In this document: piece by piece, positions 39,001 through 46,766 of the stretch
Numbering within the stretch: the stretch's first letter is position 1
How the letters are laid out: each line of letters starts with the position of its first letter
Origin: Schlesneria sp. DSM 10557
GTDB taxonomy: Bacteria; Planctomycetota; Planctomycetia; Planctomycetales; Planctomycetaceae
NCBI RefSeq assembly: GCF_041860085.1
Contig: NZ_CP124747.1
Location: 558,001-622,000, forward strand
Direction: 5' to 3'
DNA: 64,000 nucleotides
Program-made: the position numbers and the translations under genes
Notes under the pieces: model-generated
Seen by the model: the letters and a program-made list of their open reading frames with translations, nothing else
Told to the model about the DNA's origin: nothing
The model's database searches: none

Positions 39001-39220
39001 CGCCCCAAATCCAACTGGGCGCGGGGCCGTCTTTAAAGAGTGTCGCGGCGGGAACGGCGGGAGTCGGCTGAGCCGAGTCGGGCTGCCCCTTTGCCGGAGC
39101 AATCTGAGGAATCTGAGTGAAATGCTTTCCGTCCGTCGTTTCGGCAGTCAGCGCAAATGATTGCGTTGCCAACTGCGAAAGGATCGCGAGGGAAAATAAA
39201 CGAGTGGCTCTGAAGGACAT
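36014..39220 (-). CDS. PVC-type heme protein with TIGR02604-like propeller
   Basis: This is a 1068-residue exported protein. After the signal peptide (~residues 5-26) comes a jelly-roll, carbohydrate-binding-like domain (~65-200, [21 protein letters not shown]). A membrane-bound dehydrogenase-type propeller spans ~210-610 ([23 protein letters not shown]... [26 protein letters not shown]). Helical repeats follow (~620-900), then a C-terminal heme domain with CVVCH and [15 protein letters not shown]. Substrate is not known, and soluble sugar or alcohol oxidation is the common suggestion for the family. The frame begins at a TTG (39226), but the ATG at 39220 is preferred. Confidence 0.9.
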   Translation of the reverse strand: [1068 protein letters not shown]

Positions 39221-39329
39221 CGACAATGGTTCCTTACAAAAAGAAGCTGATCAGAGAGGGGAATCATGGTTACTGCAACACGGTTCGTCCACTCAACCAG
39301 ATCCGGAAAACGGCTTTCAGAACGAAGAC

Positions 39330-40343
39330 TTATAACTCTTTCACCGTGTCGAGGATTCTCGAGATGATATTGTCGACCGTCTGACCCGCGGCTTCCGCGC
39401 GGTAGTTAATGAGGACGCGGTGCCTGAGGACCGGGGCGGCCAGGGCGCGAATATCTTCCCAGGTGACATTCGCCCGACCTGCCAGCAAGGCTCGGGCCTT
39501 TCCACCAAGGATCAGGTACTGAGCAGCGCGAAGCCCCGCACCCCAGGAGACATACTCGTTGACGAAGTCAGGTGTGTTCGCCTGATTTGGGCGGGATGCG
39601 GCAGCCAGGCGCACGGCGTATCGGACAACATCTTCCGCCACGGGAACTTTTCGGACGAGCGCGTGAATCTGCTGGACGTCTTCACCCGTGAACAGGGCCT
39701 CGATCGCCTCGGAAGGGGCGGAAGTGGTGCGCGCCACGACGGCGACTTCGTCATCTTCGGGAAGGTAGTCGATCACGACATTGAACATGAAGCGATCGAG
39801 CTGAGCTTCGGGAAGGGGATACGTCCCTTCCATTTCGATCGGGTTCTGTGTTGCCAGAACAAAAAACGGCTCTTCCAGTATGTACTTTGTTCCCGCAGCC
39901 GTGACCTGGTGCTCCTGCATGGCTTCCAGAAGTGCGGCCTGTGTCTTGGGAGGTGTCCGGTTGATTTCGTCGGCCAGCAGCACGTTGGCGAAAATGGGGC
40001 CCTTTACGAACACGACTTGCCGTCGTCCGGATTCGTCCTGTTCAAGAATCTCGGTCCCCGTGATGTCTGCGGGCATCAGGTCGGGGGTGAACTGAATTCG
40101 CTGAAACTTCAGATGAAAGACCTGAGCGATCGATTTCACAAGCAGCGTCTTGGCCAGTCCGGGAGCTCCGGTGATCAGACAATGGCCACCGGCGAACAAG
40201 GAAATCAAAAGTTGCTCAACCGCTTCGGATTGCCCGACGATGGTTTTTGCAAGTTCCGTGCGAATCCGTTGCCGACTGGTTCGAACCAGTTCAAGCACGC
40301 GCATTTCGTCGTCGTCAGCAGGAGAGAGTCGCGTCACGTTCAC
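39330..40343 (-). CDS. MoxR family AAA ATPase
   Basis: The 337-residue AAA+ protein has Walker A GAPGLAKT, Walker B VLLADEINR, sensor-1 FFVLATQNPIE and the C-terminal lid domain. MoxR proteins act as chaperones that assemble or activate complexes, often with von Willebrand factor A proteins. The start is a GTG with GGAG six bases upstream. It lies 41 bases after the DUF4159 gene on the same strand. The usual DUF58 and VWA partners are absent downstream, where a heme protein begins after 109 bases. Confidence 0.93.
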   Translation of the reverse strand: MNVTRLSPADDDEMRVLELVRTSRQRIRTELAKTIVGQSEAVEQLLISLFAGGHCLITGAPGLAKTLLVKSIAQVFHLKFQRIQFTPDLMPADITGTEILEQDESGRRQVVFVKGPIFANVLLADEINRTPPKTQAALLEAMQEHQVTAAGTKYILEEPFFVLATQNPIEMEGTYPLPEAQLDRFMFNVVIDYLPEDDEVAVVARTTSAPSEAIEALFTGEDVQQIHALVRKVPVAEDVVRYAVRLAAASRPNQANTPDFVNEYVSWGAGLRAAQYLILGGKARALLAGRANVTWEDIRALAAPVLRHRVLINYRAEAAGQTVDNIISRILDTVKEL

Positions 40344-40384
40344 AAAGGGCTCCGACGTAGTTTGAAGAGATGATCTCGATTCGA

Positions 40385-41269
40385 TTAGTGCGTCATGGCA
40401 TAGAAGATGATATTGATCCCCAGAGGATAGGCTTTCTTCTCGGAAAACTCGGTGAAGTACCAGGGGTCTTCACCTTCCCGTTCCCAGCCGTCTCCGAGGT
40501 CCGTGTTATGACAAATCAGAGCCATCAACCGCCCCTTGTCATCGAAGATGCCGCGGTAGTGGGGCGTCCTGGCGTCCTCACGTTCCCAAGTTCTTCCAGT
40601 GGAACGCCCATCCATGGCGACTCCGATGGCAGGAATCTGTGGTTTTTCTTTCAAGTCATAGACGCAGTGGAAAATGGGATGTTCAAGGGGCAATTCCACT
40701 GGTTCGCGGTCAGGAAAGACCTGTTTCATCGCCTCGTAGAGTGATCGCCACTCGTCTTCTCCCCAGAAATCATCCACCATCAGAAAACCACCATTTAACA
40801 GGTAGCGTCTGAGTGCTGCGATTTCGTCAGGTGACAAATAGATGCCACCAGGTTCGATCAGATAGATGAAGGGGTATCGGAACAGATCCGGATCGGTCAG
40901 ACGCATGATCCGGCCGTTGGGGTCGACCTTCATCGATGTTAACTGCTGGAGACGATACGAAAGATTCAGGTCCGCGTCGGGGAAGTCAGTCAACCAGGAG
41001 CCCGGCCGACGCATTGAATCATATTCGATGCGAACGAAGGTGAAGACGTCGTCTTTGAATGCAGGATCCACTTCCCAGAGAGGTACCCCATTGCGGTTGT
41101 CGGGCACAGACGTTTCTAATCGTCCGCTGAACCGCCGGGAAAAGGAGCGATTCTGGGCATACGTCAGTCCGATGACTCCCATAACCGCCAGCAGTAGCGC
41201 GAGCAGACTGATCGCGGAAACGAAACGTTTCATGGCGGGTTTTCCTGAGTCGGTCGGTGGCTCATTCAT
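40385..41269 (-). CDS. DUF4159 protein, membrane-anchored
   Basis: The 294-residue protein has one membrane helix near the N-terminus (residues ~15-36). The rest is a flavodoxin- or glutaminase-like alpha/beta domain with DUF4159 marks (FTFVRIEYDSMRRPGSWLTD, IYLIEPGGIYLSPDEIAALRRYLLNGGFLMVDDFWG, LMALICHNTDLGDGWE). DUF4159 genes commonly precede moxR in planctomycetes, as here. Function is unknown. The ATG at 41233 (Met13) is an alternative start with AGGA before it. Confidence 0.88.
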   Translation of the reverse strand: MNEPPTDSGKPAMKRFVSAISLLALLLAVMGVIGLTYAQNRSFSRRFSGRLETSVPDNRNGVPLWEVDPAFKDDVFTFVRIEYDSMRRPGSWLTDFPDADLNLSYRLQQLTSMKVDPNGRIMRLTDPDLFRYPFIYLIEPGGIYLSPDEIAALRRYLLNGGFLMVDDFWGEDEWRSLYEAMKQVFPDREPVELPLEHPIFHCVYDLKEKPQIPAIGVAMDGRSTGRTWEREDARTPHYRGIFDDKGRLMALICHNTDLGDGWEREGEDPWYFTEFSEKKAYPLGINIIFYAMTH

Positions 41270-41331
41270 CGAATCGGTTCCGCTTTCCCTGCAATCGGCT
41301 CAACAATCTCGTGTTTTTCATCCCGTCGCCG

Positions 41332-44112
41332 TCAAGGCATTTTTGTCGCGTCGGTAGGAACGGGATTGGCCTCGGGGGCCGTGTTTGAAGGAGGCTCAGT
41401 AACTGAATCAGGAGGGCTTGCTTCGGCGGGGTGGGTCCGCACAATTTTGAGAAGTAGCTTTTGCGCCTCGCGATATCGGGGGGCCTCTTCGAGGGCTGCA
41501 AGAACGTGCAACTTCGCTTCCGCGTCCCCTTGCCCATTCAACAATCGCGCCAGACGGAAGTGAGCTTCTGCGGGATCTTCCGGATCCATCAGGAGAACCG
41601 CCCTTAGTCCCTGAATGGCGTCTTCGACGATACCAAGCTGCTCGCTGGTCATTGCACGTGCTCGCTGGGCCTGAGGAAGCAGAGGATTGACTTCGAGCAG
41701 TTTGCGAACGCTGGCTGCGGCGGCAGCCCAGTCACTGGCGGCTGTCTGCAGATCGATTAAACGGAGCAGGGCTGACTTGGCGTCATCTGTGTGAGTGACG
41801 TATTGCTCCAGGACCTGACGTTCCTCGCCGGTCTCTTCCAGTTCCCGGTGGATCGCTGCCAGCAGGATGTAAGCGCTGTCGAGCCCCGTTTGCTCCGGGT
41901 ACAACTCGATCAACTTTGTGAGTGATTTTTTGGCTTTGTCAAACTCGCGTTTCATTACCATCTGATCCGCAAGCATGGTCAATCCCTGGATACTGGTGGG
42001 GTGATCTTCTACCCAACGCTCCAGTCGCTCGGGATCGTCATCATCCCGGATGGCCGACAAGTCATACTGTTCCCAGTCAAGTTCCGGAGCGAGACGCCGG
42101 GCCATTTCAAGGGCGTAGTCATGAAACTCGTGATCGATCTGATCGAGTGATGACGTGTGCCGCTCGATCGAAACCTCGACAGGAATCCCGGCCCCCAGAT
42201 CGCCAAGGATGTTTCTCATTGAATCCAGGCCATACTTCTCAATCAAGAATTCCACCAGCAGGGAGGACTGGTAGTAGGCGAACTGAAGATCTTCTGGAGT
42301 GTCCGTTCGCATGAACGTGCCGCTCATGTCTCTTACGGATGAGACTCCCCGGTCGAGAATCCGCTTGCGGTGTTTGGGTGACATCCGTTGTCCCCACGTC
42401 GCTCCTGCCTGACGCTCTTCGTAGACGGAAATCCCTTCGCTGAGCCATCGCGGCATACGGTTTCGCGTTTTTTCCAGTGTGACCACGTGACAGAACTCGT
42501 GCCATAGTACGGACTGCCAGTTGACCGGACTGTCCTTCTGGGAGGCGGGGCTATTGGCCGTGATGACTTTGCCGAAACAGACCCCCAGGAAACCATCCGC
42601 TCCCGGCAGCCCGAATGTTCGGACCGCGAAATCATTGGGATCCGGAAAAATCTCAACGGTAATCACGCTCTGCAATTCGATGCCGTACTTGGGACAGAGT
42701 GTGTCCTTGGCACGCTTCAATAGCTGAAGCACATCGTGCCCGTAGATAGCGGCTTCCGTTGCTTCCATACGGACGCGAAAGCCATCTGCTTCCAACGTGG
42801 TGAACTTGCTCAGTTCATCACGTAGCTGCATCAGGTTGAAGACCTGTACGTCATACGCATCGTGCTTCAATGCCAGTTCGCTCAGCTTCCACCCTTCTTC
42901 CTCATCTCCCAGCCGAAGCAGGTCCTGAGCGAGTTGCACGCGCGCCGGCTGATAGCCCGGATCGAACTTCAGCGCTGTCCGCTGATGCTCTGACCCCTCT
43001 GCAAACCGGTACTTTTGTGAAAGCTTCCGTCCAATCTGATAGTCGACAACGGGATTTTCAGGCCAGGGTGTGAGAGCCCGTTCCCGGTACTCCGCTTCCT
43101 TTTCTGGCTCATTGTTCAAATGAGCCAGAACTGCTCGGTAAGCCCAGATCAGGGGATTGGCCGGATTGATTTTGAGAGCATCTTCCAGCAGGCTCGTGGC
43201 ATCGCTATACCGCTCGGCATCAATCGCCTGTGCCGCTCGATGCAGCATGGCGGGGACGTGGTGGGGGTTGAGTCGCAAAGTCTCGGAGAGGTGGTGACTG
43301 GCAAGTGGAGGCTGCGAACTTTCGATGGCTCTCGCCATGCCGAAGTGCACGTCAGGATCGTTTGGATGCGCTTTCAGGCCCTCCTGAAATGTCTCCGCGG
43401 CGACTGCAAAGTCTTTTTTTGAAAGAGCCAGCTCACCGCTCGCCAGAATGGCACCCCGGTGGCCCGGGCTGACTTTGAGAGCACGGTCAAAAAAAATTTC
43501 GAGGACCTGCCGGGCGTCCGCTCCTGTCGCCGCAGCGACTTTGCCCAGCGAGACCAAACTGTCAGGATCACCGTTGTAGCGCCACGCGGCGCGATTGACG
43601 ATGTCCGCCATCTCTTCTTGCCACTGCGTCCCTTGATCGACATTGCCCGACATTCGAGCCGGTTCGATACCACCCTGTCGCAGTCGGATGCTCCAGGCGT
43701 AGCGCGTCAATCCTCCCGAGATGGTCTCAAACGCGTCCTTGTACCGGCCGGTTTGCATCTCGGCTTCTGCTTTGAACGAATACCATTCTTCGCCGAAGAC
43801 GCGGTCATCAATTGCTTTCGCCGTGACTTCAATGCATTCGTCATACTTCCCGCTGATCAGCAGTTGGCGGGTCGGCTCGACTTCTGCGGCCACCAGGAAC
43901 GAGACGGGGCCAAGCAGACTGGCAACGAGGCAAAAGTAAAAAATTGCTGTGAGGGCACCGTTTCTTCGAGGGAAACGACGGGGGACTTTGCACCCATGAT
44001 CCGATGTGATTTCGGAGACCGTACTCGCTGAGCTTGTTTCGCGCGCGGGGCGCCCGGAAAGAGGGCGGATGCAATTTCTCGCCAGGTCACAAGTTCGTAC
44101 GGCCTCGGGCAT
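41332..44112 (-). CDS. TPR protein with peptidase-MA-like metallopeptidase domain
   Basis: The 926-residue protein has a ~50-residue hydrophilic N-terminus, a membrane helix (~54-74), TPR-like repeats over ~80-430, then a zinc peptidase domain with H538-E-F-C-H542 and the third ligand E559 in WLSEG, and further TPR-like helices (~700-900) with a Pro/Thr-rich tail. The HEXXH...E spacing fits the gluzincin, peptidase MA type. The start has an excellent AGGAGGAC site six bases upstream. It is the first gene of a likely operon with DUF4159 and MoxR, spaced 62 and 41 bases. Substrate is unknown. Confidence 0.87.
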   Translation of the reverse strand: MPEAVRTCDLARNCIRPLSGRPARETSSASTVSEITSDHGCKVPRRFPRRNGALTAIFYFCLVASLLGPVSFLVAAEVEPTRQLLISGKYDECIEVTAKAIDDRVFGEEWYSFKAEAEMQTGRYKDAFETISGGLTRYAWSIRLRQGGIEPARMSGNVDQGTQWQEEMADIVNRAAWRYNGDPDSLVSLGKVAAATGADARQVLEIFFDRALKVSPGHRGAILASGELALSKKDFAVAAETFQEGLKAHPNDPDVHFGMARAIESSQPPLASHHLSETLRLNPHHVPAMLHRAAQAIDAERYSDATSLLEDALKINPANPLIWAYRAVLAHLNNEPEKEAEYRERALTPWPENPVVDYQIGRKLSQKYRFAEGSEHQRTALKFDPGYQPARVQLAQDLLRLGDEEEGWKLSELALKHDAYDVQVFNLMQLRDELSKFTTLEADGFRVRMEATEAAIYGHDVLQLLKRAKDTLCPKYGIELQSVITVEIFPDPNDFAVRTFGLPGADGFLGVCFGKVITANSPASQKDSPVNWQSVLWHEFCHVVTLEKTRNRMPRWLSEGISVYEERQAGATWGQRMSPKHRKRILDRGVSSVRDMSGTFMRTDTPEDLQFAYYQSSLLVEFLIEKYGLDSMRNILGDLGAGIPVEVSIERHTSSLDQIDHEFHDYALEMARRLAPELDWEQYDLSAIRDDDDPERLERWVEDHPTSIQGLTMLADQMVMKREFDKAKKSLTKLIELYPEQTGLDSAYILLAAIHRELEETGEERQVLEQYVTHTDDAKSALLRLIDLQTAASDWAAAAASVRKLLEVNPLLPQAQRARAMTSEQLGIVEDAIQGLRAVLLMDPEDPAEAHFRLARLLNGQGDAEAKLHVLAALEEAPRYREAQKLLLKIVRTHPAEASPPDSVTEPPSNTAPEANPVPTDATKMP

Positions 44113-44184
44113 TCACGGTCCTCCTGATGAACTCATCCGAGTATAGCGATGGTTCTTTCCTGACAACAGCACGGCGGAAATGGA

Positions 44185-44213
44185 AGAAGCGGTGACTGAA
44201 TGCCACCGCTTCT
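44185..44213 (-). terminator. Possible terminator after ilvC
   Basis: A 10-bp stem (44185-44194 with 44204-44213) lies about 150 bases beyond the ilvC stop. The minus-strand tail (TTCCATTTCC) is only moderately T-rich. Confidence 0.45.
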
Positions 44214-44363
44214 CTTCGATTGGACAGTACTCAGAGGGGGAGCCACGAGGTCTAAGAGTCCGTGGCAGCCTTCTCTGTCCGATCCTGGTTAATCAATACC
44301 GCGCGCTGTATCCGCTATTCAATGAATGCCTGCCGATGGCAGTTCGTCTACAGCGTGGGACGA

Positions 44364-45368
44364 TTAATATTCCTTTGCATTGATCCACTTCATCATCCGG
44401 CGGAGCTGCTTGCCCGTTTCTTCGAGCTGATGAGTCCGCTCGCGTCGCTTGATGGCCTGGAAGGTTGGCTGGTTAGCACGATTTTCGAGAATCCACTCGC
44501 GTGCGAACTGGCCGGTCTGGATCTCATGCAGAATCTTCTTCATTTCGGCCTTGGTCGCATCGGTGACGATACGAGGACCGCGGGTGTAGTCACCGAATTC
44601 TGCCGTGTTCGAAACACTGTACCGCATGTAGTTGAGTCCACCCTGATAGAACAGGTCGACGATCAACTTCAATTCGTGCATACATTCGAAGTAGGCCATT
44701 TCGGGCTGGTAGCCAGCTTCAACCAATGTTTCGAAGGCAGCCTTGATCAGAGCACTGACACCACCGCACAGCACAACCTGTTCGCCGAACAGGTCAGTTT
44801 CGGTTTCTTCAGCGATCGTGGTTTCGATCACACCACCGCGAGTTCCACCGATCCCCTTGGCGTAGGCCAGGGCGAGCTTGCGGCTGGTTTCTGACGCGCC
44901 GGGGGTCAGGGCGATCAGGCTGGGGACACCGCCCCCTTTTTCGTACTCAGCACGGACGAGATGGCCGGGACCCTTCGGGGCCACCAGTGCAGCATCGACC
45001 CCTTCGGGGGGGACGACCTGACCGAAGTGCATGTTGAAACCGTGCGAGCACATCAGCAGTGCACCGGGCTTCAGGTTTGGCTTGATTTCGGTGCGGTAGA
45101 TGTCGCCCTGAACTTCGTCAGGCAGCAGAATGTTGACGAGGTCAGCCTGCTTGGTCGCTTCGGCGATCGAAACCGGCTTGAAACCGTGGCTGACGGCCAG
45201 ATCGTAGTTCTTGCTGCCAGGACGCTGTCCGACGACGACGGTGCAGCCGCTGTCGCGCAGGTTCTGGGCCTGTGCGTGGCCCTGGCTGCCGTAGCCAAGA
45301 ATTGCAATGGTCTTTCCCTTCAGCAGGGACAAGTCGGCGTCGTCGTCATAATAAACCTTGGCGGCCAT
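44364..45368 (-). CDS. ilvC: Ketol-acid reductoisomerase, class I
   Basis: This 334-residue enzyme converts acetolactate to dihydroxyisovalerate (and acetohydroxybutyrate to its counterpart) with NADPH and Mg2+ in valine, leucine and isoleucine synthesis. The Rossmann motif is [17 protein letters not shown]. The knotted C-terminal domain carries the metal-binding acidic segment [14 protein letters not shown] and [12 protein letters not shown]. The N-terminal [23 protein letters not shown] is standard for class I. It follows ilvN by 109 bases on the same strand, forming a branched-chain amino acid operon. No ilvB is in the window. Confidence 0.97.
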   Translation of the reverse strand: MAAKVYYDDDADLSLLKGKTIAILGYGSQGHAQAQNLRDSGCTVVVGQRPGSKNYDLAVSHGFKPVSIAEATKQADLVNILLPDEVQGDIYRTEIKPNLKPGALLMCSHGFNMHFGQVVPPEGVDAALVAPKGPGHLVRAEYEKGGGVPSLIALTPGASETSRKLALAYAKGIGGTRGGVIETTIAEETETDLFGEQVVLCGGVSALIKAAFETLVEAGYQPEMAYFECMHELKLIVDLFYQGGLNYMRYSVSNTAEFGDYTRGPRIVTDATKAEMKKILHEIQTGQFAREWILENRANQPTFQAIKRRERTHQLEETGKQLRRMMKWINAKEY

Positions 45369-45477
45369 CGTTGCTTCTCTTCAGAAAAAAGGAATTCTCG
45401 GTCCTACCGCTGGGCTGCAACTGCCGATCAGTTGCTCGCAACGGTACTACAGAATTGGAAATCAGCTTTCCACTATC

Positions 45478-46038
45478 TCAACCGCTGATGGCGGCTTCTT
45501 CTTCGTAGGCGGGAGGTGGTTGAAGTGCGTCTTCAACCGACAATGATTTTTCCCGGGCCAATGCGATCCGGCCGGTCCGAACCATTTCGATGATCCCGAA
45601 TGGACGCATCAGTTCGATAAAGGCGGTCAGTTTGCTCTCGGATCCCGAAATCTCGATCATCACGTGCAAAGAACCGACGTCGACAACTTTTCCGCGAAAG
45701 ATTTCAACCATTTCACGGACATTGGAGAGCTGGTCACCTGCCGTCGACACCTTGATCAACATCAGATCACGTTCGACCAGATCCTGGTGCTGATAGTCGA
45801 CAACCTTGACGACAGTCACAATCTTTTCAAGCTGTTTCCGGACCTGGTCCAGAACCTTGTCATCACCGGCGACCACAAAGGTGATACGCGAAAACTCAGG
45901 CCGCTCGGTCACGCCGACGGCCAGACTTTCAATGTTGAATGCGCGCGAGGCGAGCATTCCGGAGATGTGGGCCAGCACACCCGGCTGGTTCATCACCATC
46001 GCGGACAGCACATGCTTCATCGAACAGGGACTTTCCAT
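45478..46038 (-). CDS. ilvN: Acetolactate synthase small (regulatory) subunit
   Basis: About 186 residues, with an N-terminal ACT domain (KHVLSAMVMNQPGVLAHISGMLASRAFNIESLAVG) and a C-terminal domain (DLMLIKVSTAGDQLSNVREMVEIFRGKVVDVG). It binds valine and controls the catalytic subunit. The frame runs upstream to 46296, but the family begins at or near MKHV, so starts at 46038 or 46020 are likely. The catalytic subunit is not adjacent. The C-terminus carries a short Glu/Pro-rich tail. Confidence 0.94.
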   Translation of the reverse strand: MESPCSMKHVLSAMVMNQPGVLAHISGMLASRAFNIESLAVGVTERPEFSRITFVVAGDDKVLDQVRKQLEKIVTVVKVVDYQHQDLVERDLMLIKVSTAGDQLSNVREMVEIFRGKVVDVGSLHVMIEISGSESKLTAFIELMRPFGIIEMVRTGRIALAREKSLSVEDALQPPPAYEEEAAISG

Positions 46039-46505
46039 GGAGTCTTGACGATCGAAACCGCCAAAAAACACTTTTGATTGACGAGGCTGTCGCCTCGATC
46101 CACCACCCGACGGCGGCGACTTTGGTGTTGATTCAACCCTCGACTCGCCAAAAAAATCACTCGTACACATTTGGCGGAGGGTCGACCATCGTAAGCACCG
46201 ATCGACGCGGAAACAAGTTAAGTGGAATATTGAGGCAACACAATTTCTCAAGCTCAACCGCACAATACGGTCTGCATGGGCGTCAGACACGCCCACTCAC
46301 TTCCGTGTTCATCCTCTTGGGAAAACTCATTCTCAATGAGAGGCCGCAAGGGAAGTGAGTCTGGTCTCTGAAATCGGCCCTGGCTTGGCAGGATGCATCC
46401 GCAGATGACCGATCGAGCCGATCGCAACCTGCGAACGATGGCCATCGTCGACCCGGCCAGAGACTCCTCACCAGCGAATACCGCCAGAGAGGAGATTAAC
46501 GACTC
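46039..46505. other. Upstream region of ilvN, no gene seen
   Basis: This 467-base gap is upstream of the ilvN-ilvC operon and should hold its promoter. A short palindrome (CTCATT-CTC-AATGAG) lies at about 46327-46341. I did not find a leader peptide rich in branched-chain residues or a clear attenuator. Confidence 0.4.
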
Positions 46506-46727
46506 TCACCACTGAATCGGGCGGACCACCTCAAGTATCAGCAGCAACCCCAATACGATTCCACTTAACGCCAGCCCGCGGACGACCCAGGGGGCCTGAG
46601 CGTCACCAAATTGACGGATCAGAAATGCACCTTTTCGGGTGTGTTTCAAGAACCAGTCGCTTTTCACCGCGAGCAAGGCGCAAAGGAGGCAGATCAGACT
46701 GCCAACCATAACGTGATCTGGAATCAT
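46506..46727 (-). CDS. Small two-helix membrane protein
   Basis: The 73-residue protein has two hydrophobic segments (residues ~7-20 and ~48-67) separated by a basic loop (KSDWFLKHTRKGAFLIRQFGD). The pattern looks genuine, but no family is recognised and no good ribosome-binding site precedes it. It follows the heme protein gene by 39 bases on the same strand and may be co-transcribed. Confidence 0.6.
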   Translation of the reverse strand: MIPDHVMVGSLICLLCALLAVKSDWFLKHTRKGAFLIRQFGDAQAPWVVRGLALSGIVLGLLLILEVVRPIQW

Positions 46728-46766
46728 AAAATACGATCGTCTGGAGGTCGCCGCAGCGAAGTGACA

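Noticed and set aside
46327-46341. Fur-box-like palindrome upstream of ilvN
   Set aside because: The arms are only six bases and the match to a Fur consensus is poor; nothing else ties the operon to iron.
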